Shown here: positions 1 to 11,474 of the stretch, in pieces
How the letters are laid out: each line of letters opens with the position of its first letter
Position numbering within the stretch: the stretch's first letter is position 1
Translations under genes and position numbers: made by a program
The notes under the pieces: model-generated
Databases searched by the model: none
What the model was told of the DNA's origin: nothing
The model's input: the letters and a program-made list of their open reading frames with translations, nothing else
From: Siphonodentalium dalli
Taxonomy: Eukaryota; Mollusca; Scaphopoda; Gadilida; Siphonodentaliidae
Assembly: GCA_032622095.1 (NCBI GenBank)
Contig: CP136062.1
Location: 227,366,578-227,430,577, forward strand
DNA: 64,000 nt
Reading direction: 5' to 3'

Positions 1-159
1 AATGAAGCATAGGATTTGACAGAATTTTAAAAATCCATGTCGTTCTCAATATCCGCGCGATATGAAGGGACCACTGTTGGTCCAGAAAGATCCGAAAGGC
101 ACAGATGAAGATCCGACCAAACGCCGAGTTTCTGTGCAGTAAATATGCGTATTACTTAA

Positions 160-2980
160 AGTCCAGCTGAACTGTAACCTAATTTGAGTATTGATATATC
201 ATCCCGTGTGTATCTAAGTCCCCTTAACACAAATCCGCAAAAAATCCCGTCAAAATATCCTGCAATTATTTTTTATATCTTGGGAACGAAACAGTCGCCG
301 AAGATTTGTTTTCATTTTGCACTGCGCGCACATGGCTACTGGAGGAGCACGTGACATGACGTCACGGAGGGAACACAAATGCACAGTTCTGCTTTGCGTC
401 ATTGGCAACGTGCGGCTATAATGGCGATGGCAGGTCAGCACTAACGTTGTAAAGATGATTTTGATCTTGCTGCATTCGAGCCTGATGACAATGATCCTCC
501 ACATATCGGCGAGAGACCGGTGACCGACGATCCGACAATAAATCATCGCATCCATGGACCATGCATTTGCACCGGTTCCCCCTCTTTCGGACCAAACAGA
601 TAGGCTGCTGTACGTTGGTCTAAACGTCAACACATTTCCCAATCCTCAACAATAACTGAATTGAAATTCAAACAGTTAGACAGTTCAGCCTGTATGTGGT
701 TACGTATAATTTTCAACTTATGTTGTGTCAAGCAGTTAATTGCGGGGGGGGGGGGGGCACATCCTTTCACCATTTATGCAGAAACTGCATATCACAAGTA
801 GATAGCTCCATGATTAAATAAACAATTATGTTTTAACTTGATATTCACGATACTGCATGGGTATTATATTTGTTGGTATGTAATTATTTCGTCTAGTCAG
901 TCATGAACATAGTGAGCAGAAATCCGCAAAAGCTTGACCTATATATTCCATTACTAGTAGGCCCTATAATCCTCCAATTAAATGCTCTTTATGTTTAAAT
1001 TTTTCAACTGGCTTTATATAGACACCCAAGTTCTCATTGAGAATGTCTGGTCACTAATGGTAGGTATAGGTGTGAAACATCAAACATTTTATACTATCAA
1101 GAATTTCCAAACTGCTGTCTACATACCGATACTGACCTGAAGTCTAAATGAAGTATCATGCATGGCCTTTAGATTATCATATAAAACACATTTTTTGACA
1201 ATCTGTCAACAAAACAAAAACCGCAAAAGGCGTACGTATATATATTATTTTCAGTATGTATTATGTTTATTCAATTTATTGTTTCAAATGAATCAAGACC
1301 AGTAACGCACAATCTCCACACGGACCAACTATCTAGGGCCTATATAGGCCTATATCTACCACACTCGGTGGAAATGTGGGCGTTCCTGTGCATATGACGA
1401 ACGTAGTACTTACTAGGCTTACGGTACTGAGCTTTGATCACAAATCGAACGATATTTTACGCAAGCTACGTTCGCAATAACAAAATAGTCCCTCGCGATT
1501 GCTGTTCTTATTTTAAAAATAATACCCATACAATGGACTGAAGGCATGTTAAAAGGTAACATAATTCCATAATTGATCTATCTTTTACGATAGTAGGTGT
1601 TTCATAGTCAACTTTAGACACATTATTGTCGAGTATGGATATGCACACGCACGTGTATGACGTTGAGGTTAGGTCAGATGTATAGGTCACATCACCTGCA
1701 TAATATTTGTTTGTGTTTATAGTTCAAATACCAGTTTGTTAATGCTCGGTTACTGCTTAGTGCTTAATGGCTGATGTAGTCATATAAATTCGTAGCCATG
1801 TATATAATTCGAAGTACCGTCAAGAATTTCTCTGAACAATTCGATTGGAATACAAGGAATTTATGTTTTGTTGGTGGAAATATTGGCGAAAAATCGTGAC
1901 AAACTGACATGATCGACACAGCTCGTAACACGTGGATGCGGTACTGTACTTTTTCGTCTGATTTCATTTATATGCTTTCACAAATGGATTAATACATTGG
2001 TGATTCGTATTGGATTTTAATTATTCGAAACATTCAATCTGGTGAGTAGACTTACTAATGATTTTCATTGAATCATTACATTTCAAGTTCAGGTTCTAAT
2101 CGATGTTTACGTCACGTTAGACTAGAATTAACGTAGAACAGTCACTTATATTACACAGATTGTTGATTGGTAGCCTTGTAAATCATGCTTAATTTTGCAT
2201 ATTGTCATGCATAGCTGACATTTTGTATTGTCAAGGTGCCGATTTATGTATTCACGCTTGAGTAGAACAAATGACGATTCACACATCGCCGAAAGTAAAT
2301 CCTCATGTATGATCCATGTACTACGACGTAGCCGTGGGTCTACTAGACTACTGATACCCCCCCCCCCCCCACAAGGACCGTGAGTGCATGGGTGTTTATT
2401 GGTACCGGTATTCACGTAGATAATATTTTGTTTGACAATGTGAATCACACTTTTGTATGTCCCAGCTAAGCTTGCATTTCACAATATTTGTGAAAGATCC
2501 TTCTTCAAAGTGCTTGGAACACAAGCAGCTGTATCGTGACAGCCCATTCCAATTTCCAAACTCTCGTTGTGGACAAACGCCGTCCACTGTTGTTGAATGG
2601 CTGCATTAATTCTTGTGCCACTTGAACATTTATGGCTACAGTTTGCAGTCATGCAGCGACGAATACGTTTTATTCTTCAAAAAAATAAACAACAATAAAA
2701 TAAGACGATTTCAAAATACGTGATTTTAAAAACGGCGCATAAAATGTCTTCCGTCTTTGTACCCTCGGTGACGTCATTTCCGAGTCGCGACGGAAACACC
2801 TGATTCAAAAATGACTATTGTAAACAAAGAAGCCGTTTTATTCAAATGTCTGGAAATAGTACTTTTTTGTAAAAATGTGAACAAAATGGAAAGGATACAT
2901 GTTATAAACCTTATTTAGCATGAGTTAAGACATATTTAGATATGTTTGGAGCTAAATTAATTGTATTATTCAGCTGGTCT
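160..2980. mobile_element. TTAA-target DNA transposon (Kolobok-like), decayed
   Basis: The element is flanked by TTAA at 156-159 and 2981-2984. It starts agtccagctgaa and ends ttcagctggtct, a 12 bp TIR with one mismatch. Removing it plus one TTAA restores the sequence kept in the opposite arm near 5500. TTAA duplications occur in the piggyBac and Kolobok superfamilies; a THAP-type finger remnant near the right end and termini reading TTAAAG favour Kolobok. No long transposase frame survives, so the copy is decayed or non-autonomous. It also contains G and C homopolymers near 744 and 2357. Confidence 0.7.
2455..2652 (-). pseudogene. THAP zinc-finger domain remnant (frameshifted)
   Basis: On the minus strand an ATG at 2652-2650 opens MTANCSHKC, then QQQWTAF about 20 residues later. 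After a shift of frame the sequence continues NWNGLSRYSCLCSKHFEEGSF. This follows the THAP layout: C-x3-C, a conserved Trp, then C-x2-H in the CSKHF block about 38 residues after the second Cys. The later AVPT-type box is not seen. THAP domains are DNA-binding modules found in some DNA transposases and in host proteins. The position close to the right end of the 160-2980 element, pointing inward, suits the start of its transposase. The frame break makes it non-functional as read; splicing is an unlikely alternative. Confidence 0.6.
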
Positions 2981-3604
2981 TTAAGGAGTTCTGATGCGTT
3001 TTCGAGTGTTTATGTGTATCTGAGACTGATCAATTTGACTGCGAATGACATCGAAAATATGAATCCATAAAATATTCGAAATATTGTGTGCATATATATT
3101 ATGAATATGTTTCAATTGAAATTAATTGAACATCCATCTCAGCATTCAGATTTGCGATCTCAAGAACGTGAATGGATGATAACGCGATGCCTTGATTACA
3201 CGCACGTGAATGCTGCCGTTCGCATGCATGCAGCTAATCGGATATTCGTTTAGTATTAACATGCTTGGAGTTTGTATATATACCACAGATGCCGGACAGT
3301 TTTCTCTGTTGAATGGTTTGACAGAGGTTAAGACCCCCCACAACAAAACAAATACTCTCCCTGAAGACAAATAAATTTATGACGCATGACACGTTATACT
3401 CATCATCGGGTATCGTGAATGTTTGCACGAGTTGAGCTATAATCACAACAATTATCTCTGTCTGTGAACAAAGCAAAAACAGCCAGTCCGCATAAAATCA
3501 CCGGGCACTGAAGGCTTAATTAAAGTATAATTAATCCCTTGATCGGTCAATTCATCCGGTCCCTTATGTGTTGTGGCATCTCGAATTTAGTATTATGAAA
3601 CACC

Positions 3605-3844
3605 ATGTCTGAATCAGACGAGCCATTGGAAATTGTGCCTATAGAGGAAGCGTTAGGGAAAGCCAGATGCGACTTGTGCGGAAAATATTTGTCTACAAAT
3701 TACAACCTAAAGCGGCATCTTAAAATACATGTTGGTGACGAATCCCCGAAATGTTCGGCGTGCACTCAGTTTTTTTCAACAGAAGAAGAATTAACGAGCC
3801 ACAATCGCTCCAAGCATGCATATCACAGCCTCTGTTCGGAGTGA
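3605..3844 (+). CDS. C2H2 zinc-finger ORF, third finger cut by TGA
   Basis: The 79-residue frame starts MSESDEPLEIVPIEEALG. Finger 1 is CDLCGKYLSTNYNLKRHLKIH (residues ~22-42, C-x2-C-x12-H-x3-H). Finger 2 starts CSACTQFF (residues ~50-71, C-x2-C-x12-H-x4-H). The stop TGA at 3842-3844 falls exactly where the second cysteine of a third finger should be. The same frame continues GHTFRRKRDLNTHVRRKH, with 12 residues before the first His and 4 between the two His, and then stops at 3932-3934. Such proteins normally bind nucleic acid in the nucleus. The ORF lies inside the long-TIR element and has no visible partner genes. It may be a captured gene fragment or an exon; a nonsense mutation of TGT or TGC explains the stop most simply. 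Confidence 0.55.
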   Translation: MSESDEPLEIVPIEEALGKARCDLCGKYLSTNYNLKRHLKIHVGDESPKCSACTQFFSTEEELTSHNRSKHAYHSLCSE

Positions 3845-5187
3845 GGACACACATTTAGGAGAAAGCGTGATTTGAATACACATGTCAGACGGAAACATTG
3901 TTCTAAAAAAGACCCCTTATTGCATCATCATTGATTCGGGTAGTACTGCCTTGACAATACCAAGTACCATAAGTACCAATATATTTCAACATGTGCATAG
4001 AATTGAAATTGAAACCAACAACTCGTGATACAGTCGAAATAAACAAGGCCACGTGTTGCAAAGGTTGATTAATTGAACAGTGCGTGCATACAGATCCACT
4101 GGCCAATCAACCTCGACGAATTTATGACGTTATTTGATTAAACGATAATTAGATTGTTTTGAATGACAACATGTCACAGCGACTGCATGACTTGGTTGTC
4201 GGAAATAATATATAACTTTTGCGGTCGTTTTAATTGTACTGTCTACTTTGGCGACTCTCTTATGAAATAACGCGTGGCATTATGAGAAATAAATATTCCT
4301 ATTAAGCCTATGCCGTTATAAGTTACCATATAACACACTGGGCGTTGTAGAATTTATTTTCAAACATTTCGGTTATATCTGCAGACCATTAATCGAAACA
4401 AGAATCAATTCTGACCTCGTTAAACTAAGAATGATAACGTTAACATATTGAATCTACCAAAACAACAACACATGTATATACGATGAACCCATGTAATAGT
4501 TCCCAAAATGGTGGAGATTTATGCACAATTTAATTTAGATTGTTGTGTGCAAATCTTAGCGATATTACGTTTTTTCAAAATAGGTGAAAAAGAATAATTC
4601 TAGAACTTAACAAGCCGAAAACTAAATCTGCAAACAATACGAATTGAAAGTCATCGTGACGCTGAACATCCATAACAATTTTGGTTAGAACCATAAACCA
4701 AACTCAGGACGGAGACCCTGATAAGATAAGATTCATTTCGGTTAAACATACATATCAATTACAGTACATGCAACCTATACGATAACATAATGAAGTCTTG
4801 TGCAAATATTACGCCCACTAAATATGTTGTCCTATAGGACTGAATTAGAAAAGTTATAAACTATAGTGTAATTTACATGTGCACATAACAATCATGGCAG
4901 TATCCACATGTTCCATAGTGAAGTGTTGATTATAAATATAAATAACTTTGTTGTGTGTGTACATATATGTTCGGATGTTTAGTGTGTTAACATAGATAGA
5001 CTCGTTACAATTTTATCTGATGACTCTTAAAAATGCCAGAACTGCATAATTTGGAGCAATATACGATATATGTATATTCGATACGATGATTCGGTTTCAT
5101 TGTCGCGTAACGGTCTACTCGAGTGGGAACGAGTCATACAGTCTGTACAATAAACATGGTTATAACAAATCGTTGATACGCCGTGTC

Positions 5188-5666
5188 GTGCGGCATGTGT
5201 GGTATAAATACAAACTCCAAGCATGTTAATACTAAACGAATATCCGATTAGCTGCATGCATGCGAACGGCAGTATTCACGTGCGTGTGATCAAGGCATCG
5301 CGTTATCATTCATTCACGTTCTTGAGATCGCAAATCTGAATGCTGAGATGGATGTTCAATTAATTTCAATTGAAACATATTCATAATATATATGCTCGAA
5401 TATATTTCGAATATCTTATGGATTCATATTTCCGATGTCATTCGCAGTCCAATTGATTAGTCTCAGATAAACATACACACTCGAAAACTCATCAGAACTC
5501 CTTAAGTAATACGTATACGTATATTTACTGCACAGAAACTTGGCGTTTGGTCGGATCTTCATATGTGCCTTTCGGATCTTTCTGGACCGACAGTGGTCCC
5601 TTCATATCGCGCGGATATTGAGAACGATACGGATTTTTAAAATTCTGTCAAATCCTATGCTTCATT
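5188..5666. repeat. Right arm of the long inverted repeat
   Basis: This arm is uninterrupted and pairs with 1-159 plus 2985-3297. At its middle it reads cagaactccTTAAgtaat, which is the reverse complement of the left arm with the 160-2980 insertion removed. It therefore preserves the empty site. Small substitutions are scattered along it, so the arms are not freshly duplicated. Confidence 0.8.
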
Positions 5667-6027
5667 GACAGATTCAACTATATACCAGCATTTGATTTGG
5701 AAGCGTGGAAGTCCAGGAACTATACTAGTGAATGGATGTTCTCGAAAAATTGAGTGAGCAAAAGCAAAAACACCATTGAAAAAATTCGCCAAAAGAAAAT
5801 TAATGGTCTGATCTGGGAAAACTGATTGACAACTGGTGGATAAATACTTCTGCTTCGTGTGGTCATACACATACGATGCTCGATGTCTGTTTTACAATGA
5901 GAAACAAACATATCCCCATATCATATACGTGAAAATGACTTTCCCATTTCCTCGGCTTTGGCCGTATCCTCGGCTTTGGCCGTACCACGTACACGGGGGT
6001 GAATACCCCCTATACATTGAGACATTA
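5667..6027. other. Intergenic, no gene recognised
   Basis: Only a short tandem motif (ctcggctttggccgta, two copies near 5952-5985) stands out. Short frames here look like chance ORFs. Confidence 0.5.
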
Positions 6028-6174
6028 TAAAGACCGAAAAATGTCATTAAACTATTAAAGACCGAAAAATGTCGTTAATCTACAAAGACCGAAAAATGTC
6101 GTTAAACTAGAGATCCAAACATCCCCATCCCCTATTTTTTTTAGACAATAAAGAACGAAATATGTCGTTACACC
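6028..6174. repeat. Short tandem repeat, unit about 28 bp
   Basis: The motif aaagaccgaaaaatgtc recurs at about 6029, 6057 and 6084. A diverged copy (aaagaacgaaatatgtc) follows near 6150. Confidence 0.75.
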
Positions 6175-7335
6175 ATTAATACATAATTTGTGTTTATGAA
6201 AGTCTGGCACCCATTAGCAGTTTGTTTTCAGTACATTTTCATATTCATTGGAACGTAAACAATTATTCGCTGACAAAAATCATGTTAATATCGCCTTTCG
6301 TTACTGGTTTCCTCGACTCAAATATTTCTCACTGCTCAATACTTAAAATGTTCTGTGTTTTGTGTCACTTCTTAATAGCATTATGTATTCTGCCTTTGAA
6401 AAGAAAAAAAGTTGCAGTATACCTTAAAGGTACGGAAGGCCTTGGTGGGTATCCTGTGAAGATATTTCCACCTGTCAAAAACCGCTACAAACGAAAATAA
6501 TATTCAAATATAGACATACTTTGTTAATATACAAATGAGAAATATCTCATAAACAGTATGTTATTGTCGTAAATTTGACGATTGTTATGTAAACAAAGCA
6601 TAAAAAGTTACTTTCTTGGTGTTTCTTTATATTATGATGGTAAACATAAAGAGCGTTCTTTGTTGCTCAATTCCTTATTTGGAAATAATAAAGAGCGTTT
6701 ATACCATTTGTGTGTGATTAGCCAGTAGCATTGTGCTGCCTTCTATAACACAATCAGACTCTTGTTTAGGTAAAATTTAGTAGGTCTTTATGTAAGCATA
6801 ATGTTTACGCGATAGTGATCGTATATTTGAACCAAAATGTATGCGTTTTAATATTTTTCTGTTTACGGTGTTTGGAACAAATATGAATATTTTCGACAAC
6901 TAAACCCCCTCGTCCCTTTAATATAATTAATATAACATCCCTCATCCAATAATCTCCAAATTGCATATCTAATTTCAATCCTAGTTACACGTCACACAGC
7001 CCCTCGTCATTTTCCAATTGTACACCCTTTTTTTGCTGCTGCTGCTGCAACTGCTCAATTTCTTTAAAAATTATTGAAAAAATGGCCCTCCCGCCCGCCG
7101 ACATTTACCTCTGATTTTTTTTTTATCATCGGTCCGCACCAAAATTTAGCACACGTCCCTATATAATATACCTATTTAAACCGAGTATACACGGTGGTGT
7201 AATAGATCAACCGTTAATTTAACCGTTTAGGTAGCATATTTCCACGTATACGTTATCACGACAAATCCCTGCAGATCTGTTAATGAACCAAACAATTAAC
7301 ATGTCAACACACTCTGGCCCGCCAATGCTACAGTG
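6175..7335. other. Intergenic, AT-rich, no gene recognised
   Basis: Frames in this stretch are short and show no family motif. A short ctgctgctgctg run lies near 7035. Sequence up to 7335 is the original left flank of the LINE target region. Confidence 0.5.
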
Positions 7336-7816
7336 TATAAACGTAACGGGACAAATATGCACATTATATTGGCAGCTAACGAGAACATTCATCACCAGCA
7401 ATCTTCTCACCCCTTTCAGCCGATACGATAGAAACTAAACGATTTGTTACTTCTAATTACCCGTACTTAATTACACTACTTGCGTGTTAATAAAGTACGA
7501 CCCCATTACCATTAAAGGTGAAACATGGGATTTAGAACATTAATATTCACTCTTACATAGTTCCACATTCAAGGTTCGTCTTGTGTAATCGTATGTCAGT
7601 TGTAACGTTGTGAAACTGCAACCGAACTGAATTATTCTATGCTAAATAGTTCATGGCTGACCTGATGCATGCATCTTAGTTTTCTTGTTAATTTCTGCTG
7701 CACGTTTGTGTGTAAGCGGACAGTGAATTTGTTACCTAAACGATGTGACCACTGTGTAGGAATTGTTACATCGGAAGCCGTTCTATCGCCGATTTGTGAC
7801 GGTTCTTGACTGATTT
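7336..7816. repeat. 481 bp direct repeat, left copy (putative giant TSD)
   Basis: This block aligns with 11475-11955 at a constant offset of 4139 bases. The few differences noticed include cttctc against ctgctc and tgtgtaatcg against tgtataatcg. It ends exactly where the LINE coding frame begins at 7817. The right copy continues past 11955 into sequence also found, inverted, at 14650-14757, so the right copy keeps the original downstream context. Confidence 0.85.
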
Positions 7817-10800
7817 TGGCACAAGCGCTGGAACAATGTTGTCTCAATTATAGATACATCCGACGACCGTATAATTGGCATTCAGGTGCATGCTGGTGAA
7901 GGGAATTTTTATTATATTTTCCAAGTATATCTTCCCTCATCCAACCATTCACATGATCTCTTTTCCAATTATATGCAGAAAGTTACCAATATATTTGACT
8001 CGTATCGCCCACTTGGAACTGTTGTTGTTATGGGTGATTTCAATGCCAACTCACTAAGAGCAAATCCACGAAGTGTCGCTCTCTCGTACCTCTATAACGA
8101 CAAAGGTGTCTTCTCTCCGATTGAAAACACGTTCAAAGCAACTCCTGTGAAAACCTTCGTTCCTCCTATGTCGCCCGAATCGGGGTCAATAATTGATCAT
8201 TTCCTCATGCATAAGTCTATGGAATATAAAATACAAATGGTAGACATTCTAATTGATGAAAGTATGGACGTATCTACACATCGACCAATTGTATTGCATA
8301 TGGATGAATCGGTGTGTACTCCAGTGAGCTATTCGTCACATAATATGTGTTCATTCAAAATGAAATGGTCAGCTCTGTGTTCAAATTCATCCCTCGCTGA
8401 AACATTCTCAACCGATGTAGAAAATAACTGCCCTAAATTTGAAATCACCGATATAACTTCTTTGGATCATTATTATGACGCAATAATCTCTGCCCTTAAT
8501 AACGCCTCAAAAGTCGTCCCAAAAATAAAATTCAGAAGTCACGTGAAACCATACTGGAACGATACGTTGAAAGCTACTCACTATAGCATGCGCTCTTGTC
8601 GCAGAACGTGGATAGCTGAAGGTCGGCCTCGTGACGAATCCTCTAATTCCTTCATTCAATATAAAGAGGCCAAGCGCGAATTCAGACGAGAACATCGTAA
8701 ACAGTCAGAAAAATTCATGCGCGAACGTGATGCAGAAATTGACAAATGCGCAGAAGTTGATCAGGATTCATTTTTCCGCATTTTTAATGCAAAACGCAAA
8801 ATGCGCAATACTCTTTCATCTCCGCACTTCATACATAACGGAGAAACGCTCCGCAGCAATTGCGACATATCAAATGCATGGGGCTCATATTACGCAAACT
8901 TGTTTCTTCCCATGCAAGATGAGAGTTTTGATCCAGTCCATTTTGAATTTGTCAACAATTTCGTATCTTCGCAGGAAAAATCAAAATCAACAAATATTGT
9001 AGACGGTGTTCTTTGCAATCCCATTACTGAATCGGAGCTGACCAATATTATCCCAAAGCTCAATAAAAATAAGGCAATGGGATATGACTTAATAGCCAAT
9101 GAGCACATCTTATATAGTGGCTCGCCACTCATGCACAGACTCTGTTATATGTACAGTAAAATGCTTAAATATGCACATGTACCTGAGAGTGCAAAGAAAG
9201 GAGTAATGATTTCTTTGTACAAGGGTGGCAAGAAGCCCATGCATGCATTTGATAGTTACAGACCTATCACCATTATGCCTTCGTTATATAAATTATTTGA
9301 AAAAGTCCTTCTTGTGCGCATGCAAACATATACACCAACACTAATAACAGTCAATTCACTACAGCATGGATTCCAACGTGGTGTTAGTTGCATGGCAACA
9401 TCCTATTTACTACAGGAGTGTATAACTTATACCAAAGAATCACATAGTAAATTATTCTCTTGTTTTTTAGACGTACGTAAGGCTTTTGATTCTGTGTGGC
9501 TAAATGGATTGCTGTTGAAACTGCACAAGAGGGGCTTTGACGGCCAAATGTGGCATGTATTCAAATCGCTCTTATCTGGTATAAAATGTTGTGTGAAATA
9601 TAGGCAATCTACATCCAGCTGGTTCGATATCCTACAGGGAGCCAGACAAGGGTCGATTCTATCGCCTCTATTATATATGATATATGTGGACGATCTAATT
9701 GAAGATCTTACAAATTCCTCCTGTGGACTTCATCTGAATGGAATAAACTGCACATCGCCAGTACAGGCAGATGACATGGCCTTGCTGTCATTATCTGAAA
9801 CTGGACTTACTACACTATGTTCTATATGTCTGAAGTATAGTACAAAATGGAGATACTTATATAACTCGTCGAAAACTTTCATAATAGTATTTAATGAATC
9901 GCAAAAAGAATTTGCGAAAGCTCAGCGTTCATGGCAATTTGGCAATACCATTATCGAAGAAGTCTCTTCTGGAAAACACTTGGGCATCAATATAGAAAAA
10001 TTTAGCTTCAATTCTAAACTGGTCAACAGTGTTTGCACAAAACTTAGAGGGACCTATCTATCCTTGACGAATGCAGGTGTTTATGCTGGAGGCATAACTC
10101 CAGACAGCTGTCTTAAAATATATAAGTCAATTGTGATCCCCAAGGCCCTGTACGGTAGCGAGCTAATGTGGGGCTTGTCTAATACTGATTATACCTTTCT
10201 CGAAAAGGCTCACCGCTTCTGTCTCAGAAATATGCAAGGTTTTCCGGCACATACTCGCACATGCATTGTACAGGGTCTTGTAGGTTGCAGTGAACTTACA
10301 TCATTCATTGACAAAAGAAAGCTGAGTCTATTTGCTACCTTGTGTAGGCTTGATGTTTGTAAAACTGCCAAAATGTTATTCCTGATGAGATTGCACAGTT
10401 ATATTATTGAATTATGTTGTAATCAGAAATCATTCATTGCAGATATAGTCCATGTTTTACATAAATACAACTTACACGAGTACCTCGCAGTCTTTGCACA
10501 GACTGGCATCTTTCCATCTAAAGAGTCGTGGAAACATACCGTGAAAACTGAAGTACACAAATCAGACGACGAACGGTGGAGATCTTCCATAACTGCAGAA
10601 AATAACTTAAGACAATATGGGCTAATGCAAGCCTCTCTGACGTCTTCACTCATATGGCGAACGTGTAGGCTATATCCGGAGGAGAAATTCACTTATCTCT
10701 TTCTTGTCCGGTTGATAGCTCACACAGCCTACGGTGATAGTGGGTGTTGTAAATTTTGTAACAAGCTATACCAGTGCTTAATTAATCATGTATTAATAGA

Positions 10801-11086
10801 ATGTGCATCTATTGCAAGTGCACGCAACGCAATTTGGTATGATATCATCAACACATTCGGAATAAACGTCTTCATATTCCTAGATTCCCTACCTAAGTGC
10901 TCGCAACTAGCAGTATTTTTGGGAAAAGTTCCATCTGAAGTTCTTGAAGATGGAACTAACTCTTTTCATTTCGTCTTGCGATTCTTTGCAAAATCGAGCA
11001 TAAAACTATGGTATTGCTTCCACCTTCAACATGATGGTCGTTATTCGGATACCATTATACCTGATCAACAACCACTTGATGTATAA
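7817..11086 (+). CDS. LINE endonuclease/reverse transcriptase ORF2, N-truncated
   Basis: The frame is open from the truncation point 7817 to the stop at 11084-11086. Residue 1 here is the in-frame GTG at 7886; there is no native ATG. Order: C-terminal part of an APE endonuclease (GDFNAN 50-55, SIIDHF 101-106, STHRP 130-134), a connector, then reverse transcriptase (~385-690). The RT motifs are SLYKGGKKP, YRPITIMPSLYKLFE, GFQRGVS, FLDVRKAFD (catalytic Asp ~529), GARQGSILSPLLY and ADDMALL (Asp pair ~629-630). A C-terminal motif C955-x2-C958-x9-H968-x4-C973 follows. The enzyme would nick DNA and copy its own RNA at the nick. The architecture is Jockey/CR1-like, but the clade is not resolved. About 1090 uninterrupted codons argue for recent activity; the missing N-terminus, including the first endonuclease motifs, argues this copy cannot move on its own. 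Confidence 0.9.
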   Translation, partial: WHKRWNNVVSIIDTSDDRIIGIQVHAGEGNFYYIFQVYLPSSNHSHDLFSNYMQKVTNIFDSYRPLGTVVVMGDFNANSLRANPRSVALSYLYNDKGVFSPIENTFKATPVKTFVPPMSPESGSIIDHFLMHKSMEYKIQMVDILIDESMDVSTHRPIVLHMDESVCTPVSYSSHNMCSFKMKWSALCSNSSLAETFSTDVENNCPKFEITDITSLDHYYDAIISALNNASKVVPKIKFRSHVKPYWNDTLKATHYSMRSCRRTWIAEGRPRDESSNSFIQYKEAKREFRREHRKQSEKFMRERDAEIDKCAEVDQDSFFRIFNAKRKMRNTLSSPHFIHNGETLRSNCDISNAWGSYYANLFLPMQDESFDPVHFEFVNNFVSSQEKSKSTNIVDGVLCNPITESELTNIIPKLNKNKAMGYDLIANEHILYSGSPLMHRLCYMYSKMLKYAHVPESAKKGVMISLYKGGKKPMHAFDSYRPITIMPSLYKLFEKVLLVRMQTYTPTLITVNSLQHGFQRGVSCMATSYLLQECITYTKESHSKLFSCFLDVRKAFDSVWLNGLLLKLHKRGFDGQMWHVFKSLLSGIKCCVKYRQSTSSWFDILQGARQGSILSPLLYMIYVDDLIEDLTNSSCGLHLNGINCTSPVQADDMALLSLSETGLTTLCSICLKYSTKWRYLYNSSKTFIIVFNESQKEFAKAQRSWQFGNTIIEEVSSGKHLGINIEKFSFNSKLVNSVCTKLRGTYLSLTNAGVYAGGITPDSCLKIYKSIVIPKALYGSELMWGLSNTDYTFLEKAHRFCLRNMQGFPAHTRTCIVQGLVGCSELTSFIDKRKLSLFATLCRLDVCKTAKMLFLMRLHSYIIELCCNQKSFIADIVHVLHKYNLHEYLAVFAQTGIFPSKESWKHTVKTEVHKSDDERWRSSITAENNLRQYGLMQASLTSSLIWRTCRLYPEEKFTYLFLVRLIAHTAYGDSGCCKFCNKLYQCLINHVLIECASIASARNAIWYDIINTFGINVFIFLDSLPKCSQLAVFLGKVPSEVLEDGTNSFHFVLRFFAKSSIKLWYCFHLQHDGRYSDTIIPDQQPLDV

Positions 11087-11474
11087 CTACCAATAGAAGC
11101 AGCTAGTGCATGTAGTGTTCTCTCATCTGTTCTTTTGTGTGAATGTTTGTCTGAGTGGACAACATGTGTGTGCGTTCGTGTGTGTGCGCGTGTTTGTATG
11201 AGAGAGTGTGAGAGAATGTGTGTGATGCTGGGTATACCAGGTGTATATGTGTCAATGTTAGTGGATGTCTCTGCGTGATTGCGGTATACATGTGTGACTT
11301 CGCATTTTGTGCGTGCCAAAACTAACTGTAAATATTTTGGATATTTCCTTATTATTATGTAACATTTTGTTCATGTCAGTACTTGTATATATGTTTGCTT
11401 TTGTGATGCTACTGTGATAAACTGTATTTATATTATATAACAACTCTCCACCAATGGAGGACAATAAAGATATA
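7817..11474 (+). mobile_element. APE-type non-LTR retrotransposon (LINE), 5'-truncated
   Basis: The copy runs from a truncated endonuclease frame at 7817 to a 3' end reading caatggaggacaataaagat followed by atata. ORF1, the 5' UTR and the N-terminal part of the endonuclease are missing. The 388 bp 3' UTR includes a GT-rich tract near 11160-11230. The second LINE at 42077-46005 shares a ggagga...taaagatata 3' end, so this may be the family's terminal signal. The copy is bounded by 481 bp direct repeats. Confidence 0.85.

Larger units (their letters stand above)
1..5666. mobile_element. Long-TIR DNA element, left edge at window start
   Basis: Bases 1-159 match the reverse complement of about 5504-5666, and 2985-3297 match the reverse complement of 5188-5503. 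Once the insertion at 160-2980 is removed, the two left pieces join into one arm of about 470 bp facing the right arm. The interior (3298-5187) is about 1.9 kb and holds a zinc-finger ORF but no recognisable transposase. The match runs to base 1, so the true left end and any TSD may lie outside the window. An old inverted duplication of host DNA is the alternative. Confidence 0.7.

Noticed and set aside
250-642. 130-residue minus frame in the TTAA element as transposase
   Set aside because: No transposase motif or catalytic residue pattern is visible; it may be chance.
3842-3844. TGA read as selenocysteine in the zinc finger
   Set aside because: No downstream insertion element was recognised; a simple nonsense mutation is far likelier. 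Kept only as a checkable oddity.
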